A stretch of DNA of 53,454 nucleotides from the NCBI RefSeq assembly GCF_014648095.1, contig NZ_BMQL01000029.1:1-53454 (forward strand). The letters run 5' to 3'. The notes under the pieces are model-generated. The model saw nothing but the letters and a program-made list of their open reading frames with translations, ran no database searches and had not been told where the DNA came from. Source of the DNA: Deinococcus ruber (GTDB lineage: Bacteria > Deinococcota > Deinococci > Deinococcales > Deinococcaceae). Below, in pieces: positions 26,082 to 38,247 of the stretch. A program made the position numbers and the translations under genes. Within the stretch, counting starts at the first letter, position 1. Each line of letters begins with the position of its first letter.

Positions 26082-27258
26082 GTGAACGCCCGCCCGCCCT
26101 CTGCCGTCATCCGTCACGCGTATATTCATGTACCGTTCTGCCCGAGCATCTGCCCCTACTGCGATTTTCATGTGCTGGAGCGGCGCGGCGACCAGGTGGC
26201 CCGCTACCTGACGCGGCTGGACGAAGAGGCGCGTGAGCTGGGCCAGCGCTACGACGTGCAGCTAGAGACGCTGTACCTGGGCGGCGGCACGCCCTCATTC
26301 CTGCGCGACGACGAGATGAAGGCGCTGGTGGCCTCTGTGCGGGCGCATCTGGGCTGGGGACGGCTGGAAAATACGCTGGAGATCAATCCCGGCACCGTCA
26401 GCCCGGCGCGGGCGGCGCTGTGGCGAGAGCTGGGATTCGACCGCGCCTCGGTGGGCATCCAGAGCCTCGACGACGCCACGTTGCGCTTTCTGGGGCGGCA
26501 GCACACGGCGCAGACAGCACGCGACGCCGTTACAGAGCTGCTGGCAGCGGGCTTCCGGGTCAGCGGCGACCTGATCACGGCGGTGGCCGGGCAGCCGCTG
26601 GAACGCGATATAGAGGGGCTGGTGGCGCTGGGCGTCGAGCATGTCAGCGCGTACACCCTGACCATCGAACCCGGCACCCCGTTTGCAAGGCGGGGCGTGG
26701 AAGTAGACGAAGACGACGAGCGGCGCGGCTTCGAGCAGACCGAAACGCTGCTGACCGGGGCAGGCTTCGAGCGCTACGAAATCAGCAACTATGCCCGCAC
26801 GCCCGGCGCACACAGCCGCCATAACCGGGCGTACTGGACAGGCGAGTATTTCCTGGGGCTGGGGCCGGGGGGAGCGGGGTTTTATCCGCCGATTCAGAGC
26901 AGAGACGCGCCAACGTCGCAAGACAGAGGGCAACCTCTCCCCTTCCGGCGGACCAATCCTCATCTGCACGAGTGGCTGACCGGAGCACAGGGCGAGGCAG
27001 AGCTGCTGTCTCCCGGCGACGTTGCCACCGACAGCTTTTTCATGGGACTGAGGCTGCGCGAAGGCGTGCATCTGCCCACCGTGTCACGGCGCAGCGGGCT
27101 GGACGTGCTGGCCCATTACGGCGAAGTCATCGACGATCAGATCGGGCGCGGGCTGCTGGAACGCAGCGGCGAGTATCTGCGGGCCACCCCCCAGGGCTGG
27201 TGGCAACTGAACAGCGTGGTCGCGGCCCTGATGGAAAGAGACAGCGAAGCGGAAACCC

Positions 27259-27269
<11 letters not shown>
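26082..27269 (+). CDS. hemW: HemW-like radical SAM heme chaperone
   Basis: The 395-residue protein has the radical SAM CxxxCxxC at Cys20, Cys24 and Cys27 (FCPSICPYC) followed by Asp-Phe, the [11 protein letters not shown] motif and GVQS-type [16 protein letters not shown], all as in HemW. It is related to oxygen-independent coproporphyrinogen oxidase, but the family members with this CPSICPYC motif and a final winged domain carry heme to target enzymes; the cluster binds one SAM. The GTG is the natural start given the leaderless promoter. Its end overlaps the end of nth by 11 bases. Confidence 0.85.
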
Positions 27270-27973
<704 letters not shown>

Positions 27974-27999
<26 letters not shown>

Positions 28000-28162
28000 C
28001 CTCGGCGGGGGCAGAGTCGTAGGCGAGGTCGGCACCCTGATCTTTTCCCTGATCCTGCGCGGGAATGTCGCGGCTCTGCCCCTCGGCGGGGGCAGTGTCT
28101 GCCGGATCGGAGCGCTCGGCGGCGAGGTCGGCGCTGCTGGATTCGTGCTGTTTATCGGTCAT
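27974..28162 (-). CDS. Small acidic disordered protein
   Basis: The 62-residue product is made almost wholly of Asp, Glu, Ala, Gln, Ser and Pro (for example AERSDPADTAPAEG and PAEGERDDDQD) and should be unfolded. The unit APAEG(Q/E) occurs twice. The gene overlaps the start of nth by 26 bases and lies 76 bases after guanylate kinase on the same strand, so the three are probably cotranscribed. Function unknown; whether it is translated is not certain. Confidence 0.45.
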
Positions 28163-28238
28163 GCCCCAGACTTTCAGGCCGGGCGCGGCACCGGGCCAGA
28201 GCCTTGTAAAGACGGCTTGAGGTTCAGCACCCGTGCCT

Positions 28239-28868
28239 TCAGCTCTCCACGATCTGCTTGAGAGCCTCTCTGGAAATCCGGCTGGAGCGCGAGCGTTCAG
28301 CCCGCTGGATGGCGTGCATATCGAGCACCGCACGCTCCAGATCGTCATTCATCACCACGTAATCGAAGTTGTGCGCTTCCAGAATTTCCTCGCGGGCGCG
28401 GGTCAGGCGGCGCTCGATCTGTGCCTGATTTTCGGTGGCTCGGCCCTCCAGACGGCGGCGCAGCTCCGACAGACTGGGCGGCATGATGAAGATCAGTACC
28501 GCCTCGCTGCTCTGCTGGCGCACCTGCATGGCTCCCAGCACCTCGATTTCCAGAATGACATCCTGCCCGCTGGCAAGGGCCGCCTCGATGGGGCCTTTGG
28601 GCGTGCCGTAGCGGTTGCCCGCGAACTCGGCATGCTCCAGAAAGCCGTTCTGAGCGAGTTCGGCCACAAATTCTTCTTCAGTCACGAAATGATAATCGAG
28701 GCCGGGGCGCTCGCCGGGCCGCGCCTGCCGGGTGGTCTTGGACACCGAAAAGAACACGTTCTGGTCGCGCAACCACAGTTCTCGTAGCGTGCCCTTGCCT
28801 ACGCCGCTGGCCCCGGTCATCACGATCAGGAGTCCTCGCGGACGAGGTTGGAGTGTGTCGTCATTCAT
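28239..28868 (-). CDS. gmk: Guanylate kinase
   Basis: The 209-residue enzyme has the P-loop TGASGVGKGT, the GMP-binding segment TTRQARPGERPGLDYHFVTEEEF, the YGTPKGPIEAAL region and EEILEAHNFDYVVMND near the end. It makes GDP from GMP and ATP. Several in-frame ATGs exist; 28868 (MNDDTLQ) fits the family length best, with 28883 and 28895 as alternatives, none with a clear ribosome site. Confidence 0.88.
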   Translation of the reverse strand: MNDDTLQPRPRGLLIVMTGASGVGKGTLRELWLRDQNVFFSVSKTTRQARPGERPGLDYHFVTEEEFVAELAQNGFLEHAEFAGNRYGTPKGPIEAALASGQDVILEIEVLGAMQVRQQSSEAVLIFIMPPSLSELRRRLEGRATENQAQIERRLTRAREEILEAHNFDYVVMNDDLERAVLDMHAIQRAERSRSSRISREALKQIVES

Positions 28869-29101
28869 CGTTTTTTCGAGCATCGCCGCCGCCATATCTG
28901 GAAAGCATACAGGGATTGAGCGGAGGGGAATAGGGACGGATGCAGCAGTGGTGGGGGGTGCCGAACAGGCAGATGTAGAATCTGGCTGTTTATAGGGTGT
29001 ACACATTTTATGTCGGGGATAGATAGTAATTCCAATTGCTAGCGCACAGTGCGACCCGGCGGCTACGTTTTCTCCGCTTCTCCGCCAAAGGCAAAAATTA
29101 T

Positions 29102-29485
29102 ATGTTGACTTCTGAAGAAGCTCTACAGACTATCTTTGAATTCTATCCTGATTTTATAAAGCAATCAGATCATCACTACGATCCTCCCAGATTAGAGGTT
29201 CTGATGTGCATAGAAATGGATTTATTTGCCGAATACATCTGGAATGTTTTTGCACAAGAAGCAGAGCCAAAATTCAGCCAGCTGAAAGACCTAATCACAC
29301 AACTTAATGAGTATGGCAACGAAACCGTAAGATATGCTGTACAGATGTGTTTTGCCGAAACTTTAGAAAGGTTAAACAGAAAAACAGATAGCCCTTTTCT
29401 TACTCGGCTATGGCTTTCAGAATTTGGCTCAATATTAATCGTGTATTCTTCTTATTGGGAAGAAAAAAGCAGCCTGATTAAATAA
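29102..29485 (+). CDS. AT-rich orphan, perhaps an immunity-type protein
   Basis: The 127-residue protein is helical and acidic. The middle segment (KFSQLKDLITQLNEYGNETVRYAVQMCFAETLERL) has the feel of DUF7674-type immunity proteins, in which a short helix bundle neutralises a toxin, but this is a weak likeness. The gene is much richer in A and T than its neighbours and has no partner gene beside it. The ATG at 29102 is preferred over 29036, whose product would begin with an odd basic stretch. Confidence 0.5.
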   Translation: MLTSEEALQTIFEFYPDFIKQSDHHYDPPRLEVLMCIEMDLFAEYIWNVFAQEAEPKFSQLKDLITQLNEYGNETVRYAVQMCFAETLERLNRKTDSPFLTRLWLSEFGSILIVYSSYWEEKSSLIK

Positions 29486-29494
29486 ACCGCTCGC

Positions 29495-29539
29495 TCTAGA
29501 GCAGTTCTCGGAAGTAGGAAGTGGGGTATAGGAAGTGGG
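29495..29539. repeat. Dispersed repeat, copy 1 (45 bases)
   Basis: TCTAGAGCAGT-N-CTCGGAAGTAGG-N-AGTGGG and a final AGGAAGTGGG match a copy at 49204-49248 with about 6 differences over 45 bases. It lies just after the AT-rich orphan gene. Confidence 0.65.
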
Positions 29540-29670
29540 AACGGCGTCCTGAACGGCATTTCGGCCTACTTTTCCGCTGCTCTTATTGTGCAAATTGCTC
29601 TAGGAATCGTGCTGAACTTGTGGCTGTCCAGCAGGCACAGCAACTGCACAATCACACCGTCACCAATCAA

Positions 29671-29707
29671 TAAAGCCGCCTCCAGCTTTCACCGGAGGCG
29701 GCTTTTC
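29671..29707 (-). terminator. Transketolase terminator (bidirectional hairpin)
   Basis: The stem AAGCCGCCTCC / GGAGGCGGCTT (about 29673-29683 with 29694-29704) lies 16 bases after the transketolase stop. On the minus strand it is followed by TTATT; on the plus strand by TTCC. Confidence 0.8.
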
Positions 29708-29722
29708 CTGTGATGCTCGCGC

Positions 29723-31687
<1,965 letters not shown>

Positions 31688-32142
31688 AGAGTCTCAGTGT
31701 ACCGCCCAGGACTTTGGCGTTTTCACGTTTGTCTAAAGGCAGCCAACCTGTTCCCAATCCGCACAGCTCTGGCGTCGTCAGAGTTTCCCCGCCACGCCGC
31801 AGCACCCGCCCGGTACCTTCTGATTGAGCAAGAATTCAGCAGTGAATTCTGTTGTGACACATTCACTTTCAGCCTTTTACTGTGGAAATTTGCAAATACA
31901 TGAATATAATTCCCGTTTTTCAATTTTAGCGTAGCGATCTTGGGGGGATCTCATGCGCGTCAGACATCACGACTGGTTTTTGCTTCATACTTCTGTCAGC
32001 CTTCAACATGGTGTAGGCTCAACACATCTTTAAAATCCCTTCAGGGCAAACAGCGACCAACGCAGCCAGTAGACACTAGATGTCGGCTGTCTTTCAGAAC
32101 CGCACGTAGTGATAAATAACACATTATCCTCAGGTAGACCCA
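31688..32142. other. Intergenic stretch with an AT-rich core
   Basis: This 455-base gap lies between divergent genes. Positions 31840-31935 are AT-rich and contain TATAAT at 31905-31910. A 26-codon reading frame with a ribosome site follows (see 31953-32033). The last 100 bases contain no recognisable signal apart from AT-rich DNA before the GTG at 32143. Confidence 0.4.
31953..32033 (+). CDS. Possible small protein (26 residues)
   Basis: An ATG is preceded by GGGGGGA with 5 bases of spacing, and TATAAT lies about 43 bases upstream at 31905-31910. The product, MRVRHHDWFLLHTSVSLQHG followed by VGSTHL, is basic and His-rich. There is no similarity I can name and no -35 box. It is offered only because the ribosome site and promoter-like box fit together. 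Confidence 0.3.
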   Translation: MRVRHHDWFLLHTSVSLQHGVGSTHL

Positions 32143-33843
32143 GTGATCACGGCACACAGCGGCCCCGAGCAGGCGAACGGGACCGGCACGACAATCGGGA
32201 GGGCGGACAGCTTGAAAGGTGCGGCAGACAAAGCAGGAACGAAGGCTGACAGCGAACACGTCTTGCGCTACATCATCACCCGGCCCTGTCTTTCGGAAGG
32301 GCAACTCCATCTTCTGAAATATCTGCAACCCTATTTTCCTGACGACGGCACTGTGACGTTTCAGGACAGCCGGGGAGATACGTTTACTGCGACGGTCGAG
32401 CGGGCGGGGCGTCGTCTGACCGGGCTGGGCGAGCTGTACCGTGCTCATCACCTGGGCGTTAATGACGTGCTGCTGCTGACCCCCCGTGCCAACAACGTGT
32501 ACGACGTGGAATGTGTGGTCAAGCCGCATGCCCGCCCCGCCGTTACCGCCGAGCGGCCCGCACCGACGCCACCGGCCACCGAGAAACGGGTGGTCATCCA
32601 TGCCACGCCACATGTGCGGGAAGTGCGAATGGAGCGCATCAACGCGCCGGAAGCCAGTGGAAGCCAGCCGGATCAGGCTGCCCCGTCCGCCGCGCCCACG
32701 CCCAAGCAGGGAGCTTCCGGTCAGACCGCTCAGCCAACTCAGGCGGCAGTGTCTACCGGTCAGGTGTCTATCAGCCAAATGTCTGCCGGTCAGGTGTCTA
32801 TCAGTCAGGCGTCTCCGTCTCAGGCAGCCGTGTCTACCGCGCCGCAGCAATCGGCAGCGAACAAGGCGGGGCCGCGTTCGTCAATGACTCAGGCAACCGC
32901 CCCGGCAGCGCCGCACAGTCAGCCGCCAGCGGCTCAGCCCCTGTCACAGAGCCGCCCCAGCAACACGGTCAGCCAAAAAGCGGCTCCGGCTCCGATGCCG
33001 GTTGCTGCCCGGCTCCAGCCCGACACTTCCAGCGAAGTTCTGCGGCCTGTGGCCCAGCCCGCAAGCAGCAGGCCACCCACCGGGGCCACTGCCGCGAAAG
33101 CTTCCCCGGTCGCGCTTGCCGTCAAACCGACGACGGAAGTGAAGGCCGCAACCGTCAGCACGGCGGCCCCGCACAGCGCACCGCCAGAGCCCGTGGCCCC
33201 ACAGCCGCAGACCACCGAGCAGCAACTCGTACAGCTCGCGCAGTTGACCGGATACACCTTCGATCATCTGGGCGACGGCGTGACTCGGCTGCGTGCCAAC
33301 CTGGGAGAACAGAGCTACAGCGTGCTGCTGGCACTGACGCCACAGGCCATGCAGGCTCCTGCCTGGAGCGAGCGGGCCGACTACAAAGCCCTTCTGACCG
33401 CCGAAGACGAACGGCCCCAGGGCACGGCCCGCTTCACCCAGGCAGCCCTGACCTCGCTGCTGGAACATGCGCGGCTGGCCCCACTGACGCCCGTCGATCT
33501 GCGCGGCTACTGGAATACCGGCAGCTTCGATTACCGCAGCGTCGAGAGCGTTGCCGAGCTGGTCAGCGCCCATCTGGCACAGCGCGGAATCTTCTCGCAC
33601 GTGCTGATGACGCTGGCACAGCAGCCCGCCCATAGTCTGGTGCAGGTCGCACGGCTGGCCGAACGCCTGGGCAGCGGCGTGAACACCGCCGAACTCCAGA
33701 GCATTCTGGAAACGCTCAGCCGCCCGCCCTTTATGGCCCTGACACCGCTGCCGGGCGAACAGTTCTATCTGCGCGGCGATGTACGCGACCTGCTGGGCGA
33801 GGTCAGCGACTACGCCGAGGGCATGCGCCGCCGCCTGAAATAA
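32143..33843 (+). CDS. Large low-complexity hypothetical protein
   Basis: The 566-residue product starts with GTG. Residues about 38-125 form a compact domain ([15 protein letters not shown] ... [21 protein letters not shown] ... [13 protein letters not shown]) whose strand pattern resembles barrel domains such as B3 or AbrB-type DNA-binding modules; this is only a pattern likeness. Residues about 170-350 are Ser/Gln/Ala/Pro-rich with [14 protein letters not shown] repeats. Residues about 360-566 are a folded helical region. I cannot name the family. A terminator hairpin follows at 33861-33896. Confidence 0.6.
   Translation: MITAHSGPEQANGTGTTIGRADSLKGAADKAGTKADSEHVLRYIITRPCLSEGQLHLLKYLQPYFPDDGTVTFQDSRGDTFTATVERAGRRLTGLGELYRAHHLGVNDVLLLTPRANNVYDVECVVKPHARPAVTAERPAPTPPATEKRVVIHATPHVREVRMERINAPEASGSQPDQAAPSAAPTPKQGASGQTAQPTQAAVSTGQVSISQMSAGQVSISQASPSQAAVSTAPQQSAANKAGPRSSMTQATAPAAPHSQPPAAQPLSQSRPSNTVSQKAAPAPMPVAARLQPDTSSEVLRPVAQPASSRPPTGATAAKASPVALAVKPTTEVKAATVSTAAPHSAPPEPVAPQPQTTEQQLVQLAQLTGYTFDHLGDGVTRLRANLGEQSYSVLLALTPQAMQAPAWSERADYKALLTAEDERPQGTARFTQAALTSLLEHARLAPLTPVDLRGYWNTGSFDYRSVESVAELVSAHLAQRGIFSHVLMTLAQQPAHSLVQVARLAERLGSGVNTAELQSILETLSRPPFMALTPLPGEQFYLRGDVRDLLGEVSDYAEGMRRRLK
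32745..32835 (+). repeat. In-gene repeats GTGTCTA(C/T)C
   Basis: Repeats of GTGTCTACCGGTCAG / GTGTCTATCAG(C/T)CA, about 18 bases each, encode [20 protein letters not shown] in the low-complexity part of the preceding gene. Confidence 0.6.
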
Positions 33844-33860
33844 CGCCCTCCCCTGCTGAA

Positions 33861-33896
33861 CAGGCCCCCAACAGTGCAGCAACTGTTGGGGGCCTG
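33861..33896. terminator. Strong bidirectional hairpin
   Basis: A 15-bp stem CAGGCCCCCAACAGT / ACTGTTGGGGGCCTG (33861-33875 with 33882-33896) separates two convergent genes (ends 33843 and 33976). It has no T-run on either strand, so it may stop transcription with help or stabilise the RNA ends. Confidence 0.65.
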
Positions 33897-33975
33897 TGGC
33901 ATATCGGCGGCTGAAGGAACGGCACTACGCTCATAGGGCTGAGAAACCGCTTCAGCCCTGAGCGGTTGACCGTCC

Positions 33976-34428
33976 TCAGCGTCTGCGCTCGATCTGACGG
34001 ATGTCCGGCTGTCCGTCCAGATGCCCCAGATGCAGGATCGGTGCCGCCGGAAACTCGTCGTACAGCAGTTCGCCCCACTCGATCACACTCAGGTACGACT
34101 CTTCGGTCAGGCGCTCCAGTTCCATCTCGAACAGTTCCTGTACGTGGCGCACCCGGTAAGCATCGACGTGCAGCACCCGTCCGTGCGGTGTGGGGTACTC
34201 GTGCATCAGCGCGTAGGTCGGGCTGCTGACCTGTCCGGCAAAGTCCAGACCCCGCAGCAGGCCCTGCACCAGCGTGGTTTTGCCCGCACCCAGATCGCCT
34301 TCCAGAAACAGCAGCGTCCCGGCTGGGAGCAGGGTCGCCAGCCGCTGCCCCAGCGCACGCTGCTCTTCCTCGCCGCTCAGCAGGAGGCGCTGACCACGTG
34401 CCAGCCCCACAGCGTCCAGCTCGCTCAC
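33976..34428 (-). CDS. tsaE: TsaE, ATPase of tRNA t6A synthesis
   Basis: The 150-residue protein has the Walker A GDLGAGKTTLVQGLLRGL, the switch-like VSSPTYALMHEY and HVDAYRV, and the final ESYLSVIEWGELL, the standard TsaE set. With TsaB and TsaD it makes threonylcarbamoyladenosine at tRNA position 37. It starts with GTG 4 bases after the stop of the coiled-coil gene, so it is the last gene of that operon. Confidence 0.9.
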   Translation of the reverse strand: MSELDAVGLARGQRLLLSGEEEQRALGQRLATLLPAGTLLFLEGDLGAGKTTLVQGLLRGLDFAGQVSSPTYALMHEYPTPHGRVLHVDAYRVRHVQELFEMELERLTEESYLSVIEWGELLYDEFPAAPILHLGHLDGQPDIRQIERRR

Positions 34429-34432
34429 CGGA

Positions 34433-36466
34433 TCAGTTGGCTCCGGACAGCCAGGGCACCATCAGCCGCTCTGCCGCCTGAAGATCCGGGCCGCACGCCA
34501 CCACCGTGTCTTCGGCGCGGGGCTGTGCCGTCCATATCCGGTCACCCAGATCGAGCGTCAGACGTCTGGGGCCGAAGGTGCCCGCCTGATCGAGCAGCCA
34601 CGCCACGCGCAGCACATCGGCCTCGCAGGCGGGCGACGTGGGCCACCCTTCGGCGGGCGACAGATCACCTTCGACCACCTGCCCCTGGCGCACCAGCCAT
34701 GCGCGTGCAGGCAACGCTACCTGCGGAAGCGGCGGGGGCACGGACAGCGGCGGGGCAGGAACATCGGCCACGAGGTCGGCGCTATCAAACAGGCTGCTTC
34801 CGAAAAGGCCGCCCTCTTCGCTGTCGAAGACCCCCAGCAGTCCCTGAAGGGCGTCGGCTCCGAAGGCCGAGGTGACCTCGCGGGCAGCGCGAAACTCGGC
34901 GGCGGCTTCATCGCGCAGGGCTTCGGCACTTTCCAGCGTCTGCAGATAGCGCTCGCGGGCATCGCTCGACAGCGCTCCCAGACGGCGCTGGGCACGCAGC
35001 ACATCGGCCAGCCGCCCCAGTTTCTGAATCGTCTCGCCTGCCAGCGAGCGGTACTCGTCGTAGTCGTGCATGATGCGGTCGGCGCGGGTGTCCATGTCCT
35101 CGCGCTGCTGGGCCGCCTCACCCATGCGGCGTTCGAGCAGCTTCCACAGCGGATCGAGATCGACTGACTGCCCGTTGCTGAGCGCCCAGCGGGCCTCGCT
35201 GAGCAGCGGTGACAGATCGGCCAGCGCACCGGGCACTTCACGGGCACGCCGCTCCAGCTCGTAGGTCTCGCGCTGCCATTCCAGCAGCCGCTCTGCTGCG
35301 CCGCCCTGCTCCAGGGTCTGCACCAGATCGTTCAGCTCGTTGATTTCGCTCTGCTCCAGCAGTCCCGCTTTCAGCATGCCCTGCAACACCAGCAGGCTCT
35401 GGCGGGCCGTTCCCACCGATTCGCTGCTGGCGGCGTCCAGCGTGGAAGCGTCTGGAACGTCGAGGGCACCGAGCCGCTGCTCCAGCACCTCAAGCTGGTG
35501 CTGCTGCTGCTCGGTTCGCTGACGGGTGGCCGAACTCAACTGCTCACGCAACTGCGCGATGGCCTGCTCGCCCAGCACCTCGCCCGCCTCGGACGCAGCC
35601 CGCAGAGCCTGAAGCCGCTGGTCGAGGCCGGATTCCTGGCGCAGCAGCACGGCATACTCGCGCCCCAGTTCGGTCAGCAGACGGGCCTCGTGTTCGCGGT
35701 CGAGCGACTTCACGCGCTCCTGAGCGTCCTGCGGCAGCGCCGAAACGTCGAACAGCACCTCGCTGCTCAGATCGTCGTTCTCGGGGGCGGGGCGCAGGTT
35801 CTGCATCACCGACGATTCCACCTGCTTACGCAGCGTCAGGTTCAGCGACATCGCCCGCTCGACCTCGGCAGGCAGCAGGGTGCGGGCGTCCTGGGCTTCC
35901 TCGATCTGCTTGATCAGCGCCTCCAGCCGCCGCACCTTGGGGCCGCCCACACCGCTGACCCGCAGCAGTCCGGCTTTCAGCTCCGAGAGATCCTGCCCCT
36001 GCGTGACCAGCGCTTCGGACAGCCGCCGTTCCAGCGCTTCCAGCAGTTCGACGCCCTCGTGCAGCAGCGCCTCGGCGTCGCGGCCCTCTGCGGTGGCCTG
36101 CCGCGCCACGCTCAGCACCGATCTGAGGCGCTGGGTTTCGGGCCAATCGAAGTACAGCGCGTACTGCCGCGCCCGCTGATCGATGGTGATGATCTGGGTG
36201 CTGTGGCTCAGATCCTCGGCGGCGGCGCTGCCAGCCTCCTGCGCCAGAGTGTCCAGCACGTTCTGCACCCGGCGCTTTGCCAGACCCGCCGGAACGTTCA
36301 GTTGCAGCCGTTTGTACACGTCCTGCTTCAGAATGGTCTGTAACGTCGGCAGATCCAGGGCCGTGAGGGTGGTATGCCGCTCGCGGGCGGCGTCGGCCAG
36401 AATGCGCTCCAGCGCCTTGGGCGAGATCAGGTCGCTGAGCATCTTGATGGTGCTGCGGTACAGCAT
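34433..36466 (-). CDS. Long coiled-coil protein, function unknown
   Basis: The 677-residue product is mostly helical with long Glu/Arg/Leu/Gln heptad stretches (for example about residues 150-200 and 310-400), and a Pro-rich linker near 590 before an end domain with strands (ARAWLVRQGQVVEGDL and RRLTLDLGDRIWTAQP). No motor or nucleotide site is seen. It may be a scaffold; it is cotranscribed with a Roadblock protein and a membrane protein. The ATG at 36466 is taken as the start; ATG 36442 is an alternative. Confidence 0.6.
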   Translation of the reverse strand: MLYRSTIKMLSDLISPKALERILADAARERHTTLTALDLPTLQTILKQDVYKRLQLNVPAGLAKRRVQNVLDTLAQEAGSAAAEDLSHSTQIITIDQRARQYALYFDWPETQRLRSVLSVARQATAEGRDAEALLHEGVELLEALERRLSEALVTQGQDLSELKAGLLRVSGVGGPKVRRLEALIKQIEEAQDARTLLPAEVERAMSLNLTLRKQVESSVMQNLRPAPENDDLSSEVLFDVSALPQDAQERVKSLDREHEARLLTELGREYAVLLRQESGLDQRLQALRAASEAGEVLGEQAIAQLREQLSSATRQRTEQQQHQLEVLEQRLGALDVPDASTLDAASSESVGTARQSLLVLQGMLKAGLLEQSEINELNDLVQTLEQGGAAERLLEWQRETYELERRAREVPGALADLSPLLSEARWALSNGQSVDLDPLWKLLERRMGEAAQQREDMDTRADRIMHDYDEYRSLAGETIQKLGRLADVLRAQRRLGALSSDARERYLQTLESAEALRDEAAAEFRAAREVTSAFGADALQGLLGVFDSEEGGLFGSSLFDSADLVADVPAPPLSVPPPLPQVALPARAWLVRQGQVVEGDLSPAEGWPTSPACEADVLRVAWLLDQAGTFGPRRLTLDLGDRIWTAQPRAEDTVVACGPDLQAAERLMVPWLSGAN

Positions 36467-36552
36467 CACAGGCCGCCTGGAAGCTGCACTTCAGGACAGG
36501 CCGGACGGCTGTGCCCAGCGTGCGCGGAAGGATACGAAATCTGAGTCATGGT

Positions 36553-38247
36553 CTACAGTTCCTCGTCCCAGTCGAGCGCCGACTGTTGCGGGTCGCGGGC
36601 GGCGCGGGTGCTGGCGCTGCGGCCACTTCCCGAACCGAGCAGACCGAACTGACGGCACAGCCCCCGGAAGCCGTAGCTCGCCAGACCGACCGAAAGCGCC
36701 GAGAGGATCAGCCACAGCGGCAAGGCCCACGCGCCCTGATGCAGGCTCAGATTGCCGAGCGACCTGAGTGCGCCCACCCCCGAAACGTCACCCAGATACA
36801 GCAGCGTGCCGCTCAGACCTTCCAGCAGGGCAGGCAAGAACAGCAGCCCCAGTGCAACGGCGATGGTGCGCCAGTACCCGTTGCGCCCCCCGAATGCCAG
36901 ATTCAGCAGATACAGCGGATAGATGGCGAGCAGACCGATCAGCAGGAACAGCAGCGGCATGACCGGTGCGCCCAGCGTGCGCGACACACCGGCACTCGTG
37001 GCGTCGAGGGCGCTGGCCTGAGCAGGCGTCTCCAGCCCCGACAACTCTGCAATGACCGCCTGCACGTCGCTGGCCCGCAGCCCGCTGCGCTCCTGAAGCA
37101 CGCTCAGATCGGCGGCCAGCGTGCTGAAGCCGTTGGCGGCACTGAGCGGGCTGCCAGCAAGCAGGCCACTGGCACGGCTCAGTTCACGGCGGGCCGCTGC
37201 GGTGTCGGCGTGCCCGGCGTCGCTCAGGGCGCGGCCCAGCGCGGCATACAGCGCGTCGGTACTTCCGGCTGACGCGCCGCTGCCGGTGCGCGGCGTGTTC
37301 GCAGAGCCAGCGGCCAACGCGGAAGGAGTCGTCGCGGGGATGGTGGGCGGCGACGTCTGAGGTGTGGTCTGGCTGCCAGTCGTGGTGCTGCCAGCTGTCT
37401 GAGTTCCGGTCGTCTGGGTTCCGGTTGTCTGAGTTCCAGTCGTCTGAGTGCTGGTCTGGTTACTGCTGCTGAGCTGGGCGCTGGCACGCACAAAGGCCGA
37501 CGCGTCCTGTTGAAGCGTTCGCAGGCTGCCGCTCAGAGCGGGGTCGGTGGGGGTCGAGGTGAGCTGCTTCAGGGCTGTTGCGAATTGCCCGACGGTCAGG
37601 CCCCCGGTGTTGGGCGCGTCCTGCACCACCGTGAACCACCCGGTCGCACGGGCCAGCGCCAGATACGTCTGAGCACGCTGGGTGGTGTTCTGCGGCACCG
37701 CTGCGTTGGCCAGACTCGCCTGAATCTTGCGGGCAGCAGCCAGACGCAGCAGCCGGGCCACCCGGTCGGTCTGCCCCTGCGCCACCACCTTCAGAAAATC
37801 GGTGCGGTTCTGACCCGACAGGCCGAACTCTGTGGCGAGCAGCCCCGCCTGGACAGCGGCACTCTGGGGCGCGGCGGCGATCAGGCTGAGCGTCTGGTCG
37901 TGCAGCGCCTTTCTCATCAGGCTGCGAACCTGCACTACCTGCGCTTCCAGATCGGCAGGCGTGCGGCTCAGTGCAGCCCGCGCCGAGTCGAGCGAGCGGT
38001 CGATACCGCCCACCAGCAGGCTGCTGCTCAGGCCCGGCTTGAGCGTGGTATATGCCGCTGTCGCCGCGTCGAGGTCGCGCAGGCTGGCGGCCTTGTCGGC
38101 GGGCCGGTCACTGACAGCGCGGTCGAGGGCCGACGCCATGCTGCGGTAGGCATCCAGATTCTGTGCGCCAGCGCTTCCCAGCAGCAGCGTCAGGCTCAGG
38201 CAACCCAGGCTCAGGGCCGCCCGGCTGCGGTGAAGAGCAGGCTTCAT
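36553..38247 (-). CDS. Exported/membrane protein with TQTTG repeats
   Basis: The 564-residue product has a signal peptide ending GSAGA-Q, a long helical extracytoplasmic region (residues about 30-255) with repeated Ala-rich helices, a Thr/Gln-rich linker with tandem TQTTG units, a second helical domain, and membrane helices near 430-450, 460-485 and 510-530. It starts in an ATGA overlap with the Roadblock gene. The short tail ends acidic (DWDEEL). Likely the membrane link of the operon. Confidence 0.6.
   Translation of the reverse strand: MKPALHRSRAALSLGCLSLTLLLGSAGAQNLDAYRSMASALDRAVSDRPADKAASLRDLDAATAAYTTLKPGLSSSLLVGGIDRSLDSARAALSRTPADLEAQVVQVRSLMRKALHDQTLSLIAAAPQSAAVQAGLLATEFGLSGQNRTDFLKVVAQGQTDRVARLLRLAAARKIQASLANAAVPQNTTQRAQTYLALARATGWFTVVQDAPNTGGLTVGQFATALKQLTSTPTDPALSGSLRTLQQDASAFVRASAQLSSSNQTSTQTTGTQTTGTQTTGTQTAGSTTTGSQTTPQTSPPTIPATTPSALAAGSANTPRTGSGASAGSTDALYAALGRALSDAGHADTAAARRELSRASGLLAGSPLSAANGFSTLAADLSVLQERSGLRASDVQAVIAELSGLETPAQASALDATSAGVSRTLGAPVMPLLFLLIGLLAIYPLYLLNLAFGGRNGYWRTIAVALGLLFLPALLEGLSGTLLYLGDVSGVGALRSLGNLSLHQGAWALPLWLILSALSVGLASYGFRGLCRQFGLLGSGSGRSASTRAARDPQQSALDWDEEL
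37395..37455. repeat. 15-base in-gene tandem repeat
   Basis: Units of GTCTGAGTTCC(G/A)GTC encode repeated TQTTG pentads in the membrane protein. The repeat could vary in number between strains. Confidence 0.65.

Noticed and set aside
32745..32835. A CRISPR-like array
   Set aside because: The short repeats have no unique spacers, keep the reading frame and encode a low-complexity protein segment.
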